Assembly: GCF_000023905.1 (NCBI RefSeq)
Contig: NC_013192.1
Coordinates: forward strand, 1,798,001 to 1,862,000
Direction of reading: 5' to 3'
Origin: Leptotrichia buccalis C-1013-b
Lineage (GTDB): Bacteria; Fusobacteriota; Fusobacteriia; Fusobacteriales; Leptotrichiaceae
Length of the DNA stretch: 64,000 bases
A program made the translations under genes and the position numbers. Of the stretch, positions 8,755 through 16,922 are shown in pieces (positions within the stretch are counted from its first letter, which is position 1; every line of letters starts with the position of its first letter). Below the pieces are notes generated by a model. The model was not told the DNA's origin. It saw nothing but the letters and a program-made list of their open reading frames with translations, and made no database searches.

Positions 8755-9001
8755 TTAAATCCTCCATCAACTCATCTATGCTATCAAAAGTTTTACTTAA
8801 TCCAACACCTTTTTCAACTTCATCCAAAACCTTTCTAGTTTCTTTATTAGGAACTTTCAATTCAAATGGAATCCCCTGCTCCAAAATACACTTCTTCAAA
8901 AACAGATTCATTGCTGTACTCATATTAAGTCCCATTTTTTTAAATAATGTTTCTGCTTCTTTTTTCACATTTTCATCAACTCTAGCAGTTACTGTAGCCA
9001 T
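8747..9001 (-). CDS. RelB/DinJ-family antitoxin, copy 2
   Basis: 84 residues, starting at the ATG at 9001 eight bases after AAGGAG. It is the same ribbon-helix-helix plus acidic-tail antitoxin as copy 1, differing at a few residues in the toxin-contacting half (NKETRK for NGETRK, GVGLSKTF for GIGLSETF). Such few changes make cross-neutralisation between the two TA copies likely, which would need testing. It precedes and overlaps the toxin gene. Confidence 0.92.
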   Translation of the reverse strand: MATVTARVDENVKKEAETLFKKMGLNMSTAMNLFLKKCILEQGIPFELKVPNKETRKVLDEVEKGVGLSKTFDSIDELMEDLNA

Positions 9002-9027
9002 CTTTACCACTCCTTTGTAATACATTT

Positions 9028-9069
9028 GTTATACAATGTAATTATATTACTAAATGATACAAAAATCAA
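9028..9069 (-). promoter_or_regulatory. Promoter and candidate operator of TA copy 2
   Basis: TTGATT (9064-9069) and TATAAT (9041-9046) with a 17-base spacer, plus the imperfect dyad at 9028-9050, all as at TA copy 1. The dyad is fully conserved between the copies although nearby bases differ, supporting a binding-site role. Confidence 0.72.
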
Positions 9070-9099
9070 TCTTTTTAATTAACTTTTTAAAGATAAATT

Positions 9100-9648
9100 T
9101 TACCCAGCAAAATCTCCATTTGAAAATTTACCATTTATATTCCCAAACACAAACATTATGTGTCCACTAAATATTAATTCGTCTATATCAAATAATGAAA
9201 CATTGAAATCTCCATTTTCTTCTAATGTTATAGAATTGACGTATATTAATTTTTTAAATGATTCTAGCGATAATTCTTCATCATTTACCATTTTTTCTGC
9301 TTCTTTTTTTCCAACTATTTCAGTTAAATCTGCAATTAATCCTGGCATATCTTCATCTTCATAATCTGCCGATGGTTCCCACCAGTATCGAGCATCTTCA
9401 AGAATGTATTCCCCTGCTGCATCTTTTATTTTTCTCTCCCATTCTTCAGCATTTTCAACTAATATTTTTAAATTTTCCAATTTTTCTCTAATCTCATTGA
9501 TTTCTTTCTCAAAATCACGATATTCCAAGTTCACCTCAATCTTCTTATCATTCCACAAGACCTTTAATTCTTGATTGCGTTGCGGATTTGTTCTAAAACT
9601 TTCTAATATTTCATCAACATTTATTTCTTTCAATAATTTATTCGCCAT
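9100..9648 (-). CDS. DUF2262-family protein
   Basis: 182 residues, soluble. It matches the DUF2262 pattern as I know it: WNDKKIEVNLEY near the start, an EEWERKIKD helix, then SITLEENGDFNVSL and a C-terminal SGHIMFVFGNINGKFSNG. Function of the family is unknown. Genes of this kind often cluster as paralogs, and two more distant relatives are at 11809 and 12650. A GGAATT site precedes the ATG. Role in immunity or regulation would be speculation. Confidence 0.75.
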   Translation of the reverse strand: MANKLLKEINVDEILESFRTNPQRNQELKVLWNDKKIEVNLEYRDFEKEINEIREKLENLKILVENAEEWERKIKDAAGEYILEDARYWWEPSADYEDEDMPGLIADLTEIVGKKEAEKMVNDEELSLESFKKLIYVNSITLEENGDFNVSLFDIDELIFSGHIMFVFGNINGKFSNGDFAG

Positions 9649-9726
9649 TTCTATAATTCCTTTCTTTACACTTCTTTAAATAATTTTATACCCTTTCTAA
9701 TTTTCTCTCAAAATATTTTTAGTTCT

Positions 9727-9921
9727 CTACATTACCTCAAGCATTTCTTTATTAAAGGTTAATTCAGTTAATTAATTCGATTTTCTCATAATAATCCACC
9801 AAATTTTCATATTCCCTCAATTGGACTCATTTATTAATACAAACATATAATAATTAAACTTTCCAACATCTTTTAAGTCATTGCCACTACTGTTGCTATT
9901 TTTTTCAGCCGTTTTCTTCAT
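9727..9921 (-). pseudogene. Degraded hypothetical gene remnant
   Basis: Three short frames can be stitched in order: MKKTAEKNSNSSGNDLKDVG and KFNYYMFVLINES, then QLREYENLVDYYEKIELIN, then ELTFNKEMLEVM ending at TAG (9727-9729). The joined text looks protein-like, but needs two frame changes and has no convincing ribosome site. I read it as a relic of unknown origin. Confidence 0.35.
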
Positions 9922-9928
9922 TATGAAG

Positions 9929-10376
9929 TTATATTAGTTTATTTTCTATCAAATAATTTATATTTTTAGTTACCCAGTTTTTATTAAATCTAAAAAAAAT
10001 ATCAATTCTAAAAGCTTTACTTTCATTATCTAATTTAAAATATAATTTATATCTCGTTATTTTTTTTACTAATTTTAAAACCTTTACTTTTTCCCGAGGG
10101 ATTATTTTCCTCATTTTACCTATATTCGAAAGTTGTATTCCTGAAGGTATTTTTAATGTTACATCACACGAAAATATTTCTATATTATCTTTCTTAAACA
10201 AAATTATAATACTTTCTCTTAAATCCTTGTTAAAATCATAAATAAGATTTTTATCAAAAAACATTTTTATAAAATTTTTTTCAGGAAAAAAAAAACAAAT
10301 AATTTCTGTCATACTCAATATTATTTTCATTAAAATAATTTTCTATTATTTTATTCCATTCTTTGATAGTTTGCAT
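9929..10376 (-). pseudogene. Hypothetical protein B, copy 2, frameshifted
   Basis: The ATG at 10376 stands nine bases after a strong TAGGAGG site and reads MQTIKEWNKIIENYF... into a T10 tract (plus-strand A10 at 10276-10285), after which it stops. With nine T the frame continues FFPEKNFIKMFFDKNLIYDFNKDLRES... to the stop at 9929, about 148 residues. Copy 1 (1235-1683) shows the same architecture but is broken at a different tract. A shorter in-frame start about 16 codons into the distal part could be used. Function unknown. Confidence 0.6.
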
Positions 10377-10389
10377 AAGTTTTTACCTC

Positions 10390-10454
10390 CTAGTCATCTG
10401 AAAATTTTTTGCTAAATCCAAGCATACTGCAACTCATAGCACTTTCTGTAATAT
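10390..10454 (-). pseudogene. 3'-end remnant of gene A
   Basis: 65 bases nearly identical to the last codons and stop of gene A (1697-1760), including the TAG fused to the next gene's ribosome site. Similarity ends abruptly at about 10454. Confidence 0.65.
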
Positions 10455-10517
10455 GCTCGAACTCATTTAATACTATTTCCCGTTAAAACAAAGGATTTAT
10501 TATAACTTCTGTTTAGG

Positions 10518-10537
10518 AAAGGGGTAAGACCCCTTTT
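10518..10537. repeat. GGGG/CCCC intergenic hairpin
   Basis: AAAGGGG-TAAGA-CCCCTTT forms a perfect 7-bp stem. Read on the minus strand with its flanks (CAAAAGGGGTCTTACCCC, then TAAACAG) it resembles the elements at 33266-33283 and 49027-49045. Confidence 0.45.
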
Positions 10538-10974
10538 GAAAATAGGAATAAATTTTTATAATAGAATTGTTTGATAATTAATTCATAATCATTTAACTAA
10601 ATTATTTTTTATTATTTTTTGGACATTTTATTAATAAATATTTTTTCATATTACTATGTTTTTTCTTTCTTATTTTCGTAGGATTGCTCATTGCCCCAAA
10701 TTCTAGAATCTATGGCTAGTTTACGACATTTTTCTGCACTGACAAAAAACTCACTATGCTCAAACAGTTTTGCTAGCACAAAAAAATGCTCCGACGAATT
10801 AATTTATACTAAAATCTGTTTAAAAAGTAAAAATTATGTTTTAATCATTTGAAAATATTAAGCTTTATCCTTTAATTAGAAAAATTTGTAATAAATTTTT
10901 TATTTAAATGGAGTTTAGTATTAGATTATGATAATTTACCTATTTACTCAGTGAACTTATAATCTCACAAATTC

Positions 10975-11026
10975 AAGGGAATCATATCTTTATTTTGTAA
11001 CATTATTGTTGGTCAATGATTCCCTT
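10975..11026 (+). terminator. Plus-oriented hairpin, terminator-like
   Basis: AAGGGAATCAT (10975-10985) and ATGATTCCCTT (11016-11026) are a perfect 11-bp inverted repeat around a 30-base loop, followed on the plus strand by TTTAAAAAATTT. No U-rich tail exists in the minus direction, although all nearby genes run that way. Confidence 0.4.
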
Positions 11027-11179
11027 TTTAAAAAATTTAAATTTTCTATTTCTAAATTATGTGTTGTTTTTTATGTTTTGATATGCAATTCAAATCTGAA
11101 ACTTGTATCATTTATCAAGACTGCCAAAACTTTATTTCTGAAAAATATTATAAAATAATAACATAACAGTCAATATTTT

Positions 11180-11647
11180 TTAATCCTCATAGTTTTCATT
11201 GTTATTTTCTATAATTCGCAGTGTATTATTTGAAATATTGAACTTTGTAACTTCACCTAGATCTAATCTTCCTGTATGTCCACTTCCTACAATTTTAATT
11301 CCATCTTCAAATTCTATCCGTCGAATTTTACTAAGGTTTGCTTTTTTCGATAAATCAAAAAACATCATTGGAACATCCAATTTTTCTCCTTCGTAACTTT
11401 GATAATGAATATCATCATCTGAATCTGGAATATCATAGTCCAGTCCTTCTATGACACATTCAGCATCAGAAATAATATACGGAATCTCAGCTGCTTCAGG
11501 TGCAGTTTTAATAGTATACGAAATCTCATCATTTGCTTCAGGTGCAGTTTTAAAAGTGCAGTAATCACCTTTTTGCGAAATTCCCTTAATTCCAGTTCCA
11601 AATGCAGCCATTGACAATAAAAATGATAAGATAACTAATTTTTTCAT
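11180..11647 (-). CDS. Secreted hypothetical protein with KTAPEA repeats
   Basis: 155 residues from the ATG at 11647, chosen because GGAG precedes it and it opens a signal peptide (MKKLVILSFLLSMAAFGTG). The mature part begins with a short repeated unit (FKTAPEANDEISYTIKTAPE) and continues acidic, with no enzymatic motif. I do not recognise a family. It is flanked by DUF2262-type genes and a gene-poor gap. Confidence 0.65.
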   Translation of the reverse strand: MKKLVILSFLLSMAAFGTGIKGISQKGDYCTFKTAPEANDEISYTIKTAPEAAEIPYIISDAECVIEGLDYDIPDSDDDIHYQSYEGEKLDVPMMFFDLSKKANLSKIRRIEFEDGIKIVGSGHTGRLDLGEVTKFNISNNTLRIIENNNENYED

Positions 11648-11808
11648 AAAAATCAACTCCATTCTATATTTTATTACAATTATAAATTGCAACATAAAAT
11701 TTATTATTTCACCGTCCAATATTATTATACCTTGCTATTAGTCATTATACAAGGTTAAAGAGTAGGTCTATTATAAAGAATGTTGTTTTAAATTTATATT
11801 TTAATTTT

Positions 11809-12615
11809 TCAACAAACAACTTCTTCCTCAGCAACATCATTAACATAACTAACCTTCTTAGTCAATTTCCCATCCTCATCATAAAATTCCCAAATTCCCT
11901 CTTTTTTTCCAGATTTATAATTTCCAATTGCCGCTAATTTGTGATTCTTCTTATAATAAAGTTTTGTCAGTCCTTCTCTTCTTGATACAAAAAAACTACT
12001 AGCATCTGCATAACCTATTTTAAATTTTTCACGAAGAATTGAAGAAAACTCGTCATTTAATTCTAAGTCAGTGACAAATTCAAAAAGATCATCAAAACTT
12101 GCAGCAAAAAATCCCTTATCAATATTCCCTTTTAACCAAATCCAGTTATCCCCCACAACTGTATAATCATCAGCTACTTCAAAATAAAAATTTCCTTCAT
12201 TTGTTATCTGAATATTATCAACAAAAATATAATTTCTATACTTATCCAATGGAAATACTTTTGTTTTCCATATTCTTTCTGCTTCTTCTTTTGTAAAATC
12301 GTCTTTTAAAATTTCAAATAACATATCATAGCAAGTTGGATACTCTGGAAATACTCCATCATCAAAAAAATCATCATTCAGCATATCATAAAAATACTTA
12401 ACCATCGTATCTTTCACTTTTTTATTCCATTCATCCTGATTAAGATACAATTCTTCCAAAATTTTAAACATTTTTTCTTTTTCAAGTTCAACATTATCAC
12501 ATTCTTTATAAATCGTAAGTCTTACTAATGTTTCTTTACCTTTCCAAATAATTTTTCCGTCCCACTCTTTAAAATTTCCCATATATGTATTTTCAACAAA
12601 ATCCTGAATTTCCAT
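11809..12615 (-). CDS. DUF2262-like protein with C-terminal MORN-like repeats
   Basis: 268 residues. The first ~190 follow the DUF2262 layout (WDGKIIWKGKETLVRLTIY, DEWNKKVKD helix, VDNIQITNEGNFYFEV, then a WLKGNIDKGFFAASF segment). The last ~50 contain MORN-like units (AAIGNYKSGKKEGIWEFYDE and DGKLTKKVSYVND). The combination of an unknown domain with a MORN tail suggests a protein-interaction or membrane-proximal role, unproven. Its 3' end is duplicated as a remnant at 3655-3745. Confidence 0.65.
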   Translation of the reverse strand: MEIQDFVENTYMGNFKEWDGKIIWKGKETLVRLTIYKECDNVELEKEKMFKILEELYLNQDEWNKKVKDTMVKYFYDMLNDDFFDDGVFPEYPTCYDMLFEILKDDFTKEEAERIWKTKVFPLDKYRNYIFVDNIQITNEGNFYFEVADDYTVVGDNWIWLKGNIDKGFFAASFDDLFEFVTDLELNDEFSSILREKFKIGYADASSFFVSRREGLTKLYYKKNHKLAAIGNYKSGKKEGIWEFYDEDGKLTKKVSYVNDVAEEEVVC

Positions 12616-12649
12616 ATCTGATTTTCCTTTCTGAAAAAATCTAAGAAAA

Positions 12650-13186
12650 TTAATCCATATAAAACTCGTCTATTTCACCATTAAAATTACACTCAGCATA
12701 AAATATTTTATCAACAAAAAACAATCTTTCGTACATAGTAATAGAAAAACTATTTTCATCATCGTCAGTTAAATCAATTGTTATTTCCATATCTTCATTA
12801 TCAAGTAACTTTTTAAATGCTTCTTTTGTAAGAAAATTATTTTTCATAATTTTTTCTGTATCTTCTTTCCCAATTATTTCAATTAATTTTTTTTCAACAT
12901 CAGAAATGTCTTTATTTTCATAATAAATTTCAGCATACTCAGGCTTTACCCATTTTTCTTCATTAAACCAGTCAACAAATTCATCAGCAAACAGATTTTT
13001 GCACTTTTTATCCCAATATTCTTTATTTTCTAAAATTTTTTCAACCATTTCTTCGACTTTTGTTTCATCAATTTCATCTTCATCAATATCATCTTCACCA
13101 TTACAGTACAATCTCATTTCTATTTCATGATTTATCCACATCACTTTACGAGTATGCTCTCCATCTATGATTTCCCAATTTTTCAT
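12650..13186 (-). CDS. DUF2262-like protein
   Basis: 178 residues, strongly acidic, soluble. It shares order of elements with its neighbours: GEHTRKVMWINHEIEMRL, ENKEYWDKKCKN helix, a FLTKEAFKKLL step and a C-terminal beta segment ending in CNFNGEIDEFYMD. Similarity to DUF2262 is weaker than for 9100-9648. It lies 17 bases after leuD and 34 before the next DUF2262-like gene, so it probably rides on the leuCD transcript. Confidence 0.6.
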   Translation of the reverse strand: MKNWEIIDGEHTRKVMWINHEIEMRLYCNGEDDIDEDEIDETKVEEMVEKILENKEYWDKKCKNLFADEFVDWFNEEKWVKPEYAEIYYENKDISDVEKKLIEIIGKEDTEKIMKNNFLTKEAFKKLLDNEDMEITIDLTDDDENSFSITMYERLFFVDKIFYAECNFNGEIDEFYMD

Positions 13187-13203
13187 TTTTACTCCTTTTT
13201 TGA

Positions 13204-13779
13204 CTACTTATGATTCTCCTCATACTTCCTAATCTCGTCCTCATGCTGTAAAGTCAGTCCAATCGAATCCAACCCCTTAAGCAACCTCTGTTTCCAGCTT
13301 TCTTCCAATTCAAAAATATATTCTTTTCCATTTGCAATTAATTTGTTGTTTTCCAAATCAACTGTCACTTTGGCATCTCCAGGCAATTTTGATAATTCAA
13401 TTCTATCCGCTTCTGGCAAAGTTATTGGCAAATGCCCGTTATTCAGCCAGTTCATGTAGAAAATCCCTGAATATCCTCCAGCCACAATCACGTGAAAACC
13501 GTAATCCTGCAATGCCCAAGCCGCATGCTCCCTGCTTGAGCCACAGCCAAAGTTATCTCCAGTAATCAAAATTGTTCCTGTCTTGTATTCAGGCTTGTTT
13601 AAGTTAAAATCCATATTATCTGTTCTGTCCTCATTGTATCTCCATTCATCAAACACATATTGTCCAAATCCTGTTTTTTCGATACTTTTTAAATATTGTT
13701 TTGGAATTAATTGATCCGTGTCAATGTTGTCATTCATTATTGGAACGATTGTTCCTTCATATTTTGTAAATGGTTTCAT
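13204..13779 (-). CDS. leuD: 3-isopropylmalate dehydratase small subunit
   Basis: 191 residues, the usual LeuD length. With LeuC it isomerises 2- to 3-isopropylmalate. Landmarks are NDNIDTDQLIPKQYL (about 16-30), GDNFGCGSSREHAAWAL (about 74-90, the substrate-binding loop) and GGYSGIFYMNWLNNGHLPI. It follows leuC by 40 bases with its own AAGGAGAA site. Confidence 0.97.
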   Translation of the reverse strand: MKPFTKYEGTIVPIMNDNIDTDQLIPKQYLKSIEKTGFGQYVFDEWRYNEDRTDNMDFNLNKPEYKTGTILITGDNFGCGSSREHAAWALQDYGFHVIVAGGYSGIFYMNWLNNGHLPITLPEADRIELSKLPGDAKVTVDLENNKLIANGKEYIFELEESWKQRLLKGLDSIGLTLQHEDEIRKYEENHK

Positions 13780-13819
13780 TTTCTTCTCCTTATTTTTTAT
13801 TTTTTACTTTTAGAAAAAA

Positions 13820-15238
13820 TTATTTTACTTCATCCAATTCCCTTACATCCACAAATTTTCCATAAATTGCAGCTGCAGCAGCCATTGCAGGACTCACTAA
13901 ATGAGTTCTTGCTCCTTTTCCTTGCCGTCCTTCAAAGTTTCTGTTAGAAGTTGAGGCACAATGCTCTCCAGCTGGTATCAAGTCAGGATTCATTCCAAGA
14001 CAAGTTGAACATCCAGCTTCTCTCCATTCAAAGCCTGCATCTTTCAAAATTTGTGCTATTCCGTTTTCTTCAGCCGCCTTTTTTACAACTTGTGAGCCAG
14101 GAACTACAACTGCTGTAATATTTGGTGCAACTTTTTTACCTTTTACAATTTTTGCAACAATTTCCAGATCGCTCAGCCTTCCATTTGTACAAGAACCGAT
14201 AAATACGTGCTTTAAAGGTATATCAAATGGAGTTTGCCCTGGTTTTAAGCCCATATACTCATATGCTTTTTCATCGTTGTGATCTTTAATTTCTGGAAAT
14301 TTTTCTGTAACATTGATTCCCATTTCAGGATTTGTTCCCCAAGTAACTTGCGGCTCAAGATTTGAAACATCCACTTTTATATGTTTATCAAAGGCTTCTA
14401 CTGAATTCGTATACAATTCCTTCCATTCAGCGACTTTTTTCTCAAATTCCTCATCTTTTGGTGCAAATCTTCTTCCTTTCACATAGTTAAAAGTAGTTTC
14501 ATCAGGAGCGATAATTCCTGATTTCCCTCCACCTTCAATCGCCATATTGCATATTGTCATTCTTTCTTCCATCGAAAGCCCTCTTATCGTATCTCCGAAA
14601 AATTCAAAGGCATATCCATTTCCAAGACCAATTCCATAAGTCTTGATTATATGAAGAATTATATCTTTTGCATATACACCCTTTTGCAATTTCCCAGTAA
14701 TTTCAATTCCCATTGTCTTAGGTTTTTTTTGCCAAATTGTTTGTGTTGCCAGCACGTGTTCAACCTCACTTGTCCCAATTCCAAATGCAATTGCTCCAAA
14801 TGCCCCATGAGTCGCAGTATGGCTATCTCCACAAACCACAGTTTTTCCAGGCTGTGTAAGTCCCTGCTCAGGCCCTACCATATGTACAATCCCATTATTC
14901 TCATTAAACATATCCACAAGTTCAATCCCAAATTCTTTACAATTTGCAGCAAGTGCATCAAGCTGTGCTTTAGAAATTTTATCTTTAATATCCAATCTTT
15001 GCGACATTATAGTAGGAGTGTTATGATCCATCGTTCCAAAAGTCAAGTCAGGTCGTCTAACTTTTCTCCCAGCAAGTCTCAATCCCGAAAACGCCTGCGG
15101 CGAAGTAACTTCGTGAATCAAATGCAAATCAATATACAAAAGCTGTGCTTCTCCAGGTTCTCCCGTAATCACGTGTTTTTCCCACACTTTGTCAAACAAA
15201 GTTTTAGGTTTTTTTGTTTCATTTTTAATTTCTGACAT
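13820..15238 (-). CDS. leuC: 3-isopropylmalate dehydratase large subunit
   Basis: 472 residues, aconitase superfamily. It carries the [4Fe-4S] cluster through Cys350 (GSCTNGR) and Cys410/Cys413 (CSTCLGM), and the [14 protein letters not shown] loop (about 136-149). It works with LeuD in the second step of leucine synthesis. A GGAGGATAA site precedes the ATG. The 49-base gap to the upstream Fic gene leaves no room for a leader, so the promoter must lie within or before that gene. Confidence 0.97.
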   Translation of the reverse strand: MSEIKNETKKPKTLFDKVWEKHVITGEPGEAQLLYIDLHLIHEVTSPQAFSGLRLAGRKVRRPDLTFGTMDHNTPTIMSQRLDIKDKISKAQLDALAANCKEFGIELVDMFNENNGIVHMVGPEQGLTQPGKTVVCGDSHTATHGAFGAIAFGIGTSEVEHVLATQTIWQKKPKTMGIEITGKLQKGVYAKDIILHIIKTYGIGLGNGYAFEFFGDTIRGLSMEERMTICNMAIEGGGKSGIIAPDETTFNYVKGRRFAPKDEEFEKKVAEWKELYTNSVEAFDKHIKVDVSNLEPQVTWGTNPEMGINVTEKFPEIKDHNDEKAYEYMGLKPGQTPFDIPLKHVFIGSCTNGRLSDLEIVAKIVKGKKVAPNITAVVVPGSQVVKKAAEENGIAQILKDAGFEWREAGCSTCLGMNPDLIPAGEHCASTSNRNFEGRQGKGARTHLVSPAMAAAAAIYGKFVDVRELDEVK

Positions 15239-15287
15239 TTTTTATCCTCCGTTTATTTCTCTCCAAATTTTTTTATTTATAATTTTT

Positions 15288-15962
15288 TTAAAATTTCTCT
15301 ATTCTTTTTTGTTCAAATTTCTGTAATTCCTTTACTTTTTCAAAAATAATATCCACATTCTGTTCCCTTAAATAACTCATATACAAGGCTCTATCTTCTT
15401 TTTCAATTACAAATGGACTTATTTTTTCCTGAAAACACAGATACATCATAATCAGTCTTCCCGTTCGTCCATTTCCATCACTAAAGGGATGAATCCGTTC
15501 AAATTCTATATGAGAATTTAATATCTCCAATAATTTTTCATCTTCATTTTTACATAATTCAAGCCTATAATTAAGATTTTCAATCCAATTTTTTGTAAGA
15601 ATTGGTGCTTGACTTGGTGTAGAAGTTTCAAAATTTACACCAATTATGGCATTACTATTTCTTTTAAAATTTCCTGCATTATCATTTAACCTATCCAAAA
15701 TTTCCTTATTTATACTCTTTATCACGTAAATATCAAGTTTTTTATCATTTTCAAGTTCACTTATCATATAGTCAATCGCCCTTTTATGATTCAAAACTTC
15801 AAAAACTTCACGAACACTCTTGCTACCTGGTATTATACTATCCAAAATAATTGTAGCCGTCTCATTTAGTGTCAATGTATTTCCTTCAATGGCATTTGAA
15901 TGATGTGTCATTCTTACTGATAAATCTAAAAAATATTCATAATTTATTTTTGTAATATCCAT
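15288..15962 (-). CDS. Fic family protein (class II-type)
   Basis: 224 residues. The Fic core HPFSDGNGRTGR (from His158) is complete, so AMP-transfer (or related) activity to a target protein hydroxyl is expected. An inhibitory motif S22-x3-E26-G27 (SNAIEGN) lies N-terminal to the core, the class II arrangement in which the Glu blocks ATP positioning until relieved. There is no winged-helix C-terminus and no separate antitoxin gene. It is inserted directly upstream of leuC. Target unknown. Confidence 0.88.
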   Translation of the reverse strand: MDITKINYEYFLDLSVRMTHHSNAIEGNTLTLNETATIILDSIIPGSKSVREVFEVLNHKRAIDYMISELENDKKLDIYVIKSINKEILDRLNDNAGNFKRNSNAIIGVNFETSTPSQAPILTKNWIENLNYRLELCKNEDEKLLEILNSHIEFERIHPFSDGNGRTGRLIMMYLCFQEKISPFVIEKEDRALYMSYLREQNVDIIFEKVKELQKFEQKRIEKF

Positions 15963-15998
15963 TTTTCTGACTTTCTATTTCCCATCTATCCAATAAAA

Positions 15999-16838
15999 TC
16001 AATAACAATCCCAATTGTAAAAAACATCTGAAAAATCTTTATTTTTTAATTTCTCTCTATTAATAAAGAAATTCATCACTCCACAATCTCCAATCATAAT
16101 TTCTCCGCCACTGTCAATTTGAAATAGCAAAGTATCATATTCTTTCAATTGTTCTTCATCTCTTGGCTCAAATTGAGTAAAAAATGGAAATCCATTACAT
16201 TTTGTTCCGCCATTTTCTCCATTGGAATTACTTTCAAATATTCCCTCAACTTTTTGATACAATTTTTCTTTTTCACTTACATCAATATTTTTTTCTTTTA
16301 GCACTTCTTCAAATAACTTTTCCAAAAGCGTATAATCAAAAGTCTCTTTTTCACTGCTTTTCAAAGAAAAATTCATTTTACAAGGTTTATTTGCTATTTC
16401 TAAATTTCCTGAATTTTCTCTATAAGGATTGTACATTTTCTTAAACTCAACTTCCGAATGATAATCTTCAATTTTTTCATAATAAATCACATCAAATCCA
16501 TCTCGATTTGTATAATCGTCAAAATCCAATCCTAACAAATCTTCTCCCAAAATCCAAAACTGCAAAATCCCTTCCTGCGGGAAATCTTCAAGCTCCTTCA
16601 AATTCTCACAATTTATCTGTGCAAGGAACATAAATTGTTGTCCTTTTGAATTTGTTGGAATTTTTCTTCCTTTTGGAATATACGGAATTCCTTCAATTTT
16701 GCTGTCTGTTATTTTTATTTCCTTTGGAGCATTGACTGATGCATCTGCAACCATCATTTCTTTTGCCGTTTCCTGATATTTTTTTTCTATTTTATTAAAA
16801 ATATCTTTTGCTAAAATCTTTATTTCTTTCTCTTCCAT
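15999..16838 (-). CDS. DUF1963/YwqG-like protein
   Basis: 279 residues. It shows the YwqG/DUF1963 pattern: GRKIPTNSKGQQFMFLAQIN, ILQFWI, GGTKCNGFPFFTQ and the terminal DTLLFQIDSG, then GDCGVMNFFINREKL. These are cytosolic proteins of unknown function, often beside polymorphic toxin or immunity-like genes. It precedes the Fic gene by 36 bases; a functional link is only suggested by position. Confidence 0.82.
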   Translation of the reverse strand: MEEKEIKILAKDIFNKIEKKYQETAKEMMVADASVNAPKEIKITDSKIEGIPYIPKGRKIPTNSKGQQFMFLAQINCENLKELEDFPQEGILQFWILGEDLLGLDFDDYTNRDGFDVIYYEKIEDYHSEVEFKKMYNPYRENSGNLEIANKPCKMNFSLKSSEKETFDYTLLEKLFEEVLKEKNIDVSEKEKLYQKVEGIFESNSNGENGGTKCNGFPFFTQFEPRDEEQLKEYDTLLFQIDSGGEIMIGDCGVMNFFINREKLKNKDFSDVFYNWDCY

Positions 16839-16922
16839 TTCATACCTCTTCCAAGTTTTAAATTTACTTTCTTTATTTTAACATAAAAATCCTAAACTTA
16901 AAAAAATTATTATTAATTATAA

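Larger units (their letters stand above)
10455..11179. other. Gene-free region with hairpins and a repeat-like segment
   Basis: 725 bases without a credible gene. It contains a GGGG/CCCC hairpin (10518-10537) and a plus-oriented terminator-like hairpin (10975-11026). A segment at about 10655-10805 reads on the minus strand as an open but startless peptide (LAKLFEHSEFFVSAEKCRK, LAIDSRIWG). Its GAGCATAGTGAG core looks like a decayed form of the GAGCGAAGCGAG motif at 37139. I treat the segment as a dispersed repeat, not a gene. Confidence 0.45.

Noticed and set aside
10655-10805. Possible small gene (LAKLFEHSEFF...)
   Set aside because: No start codon with a ribosome site; resembles a decayed dispersed repeat whose translations are often miscalled.
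14651-15235. Long plus-strand frame (194 codons)
   Set aside because: It lies entirely opposite leuC, is rich in Cys/Phe/Ser as expected for an antisense shadow, and has no ribosome site.
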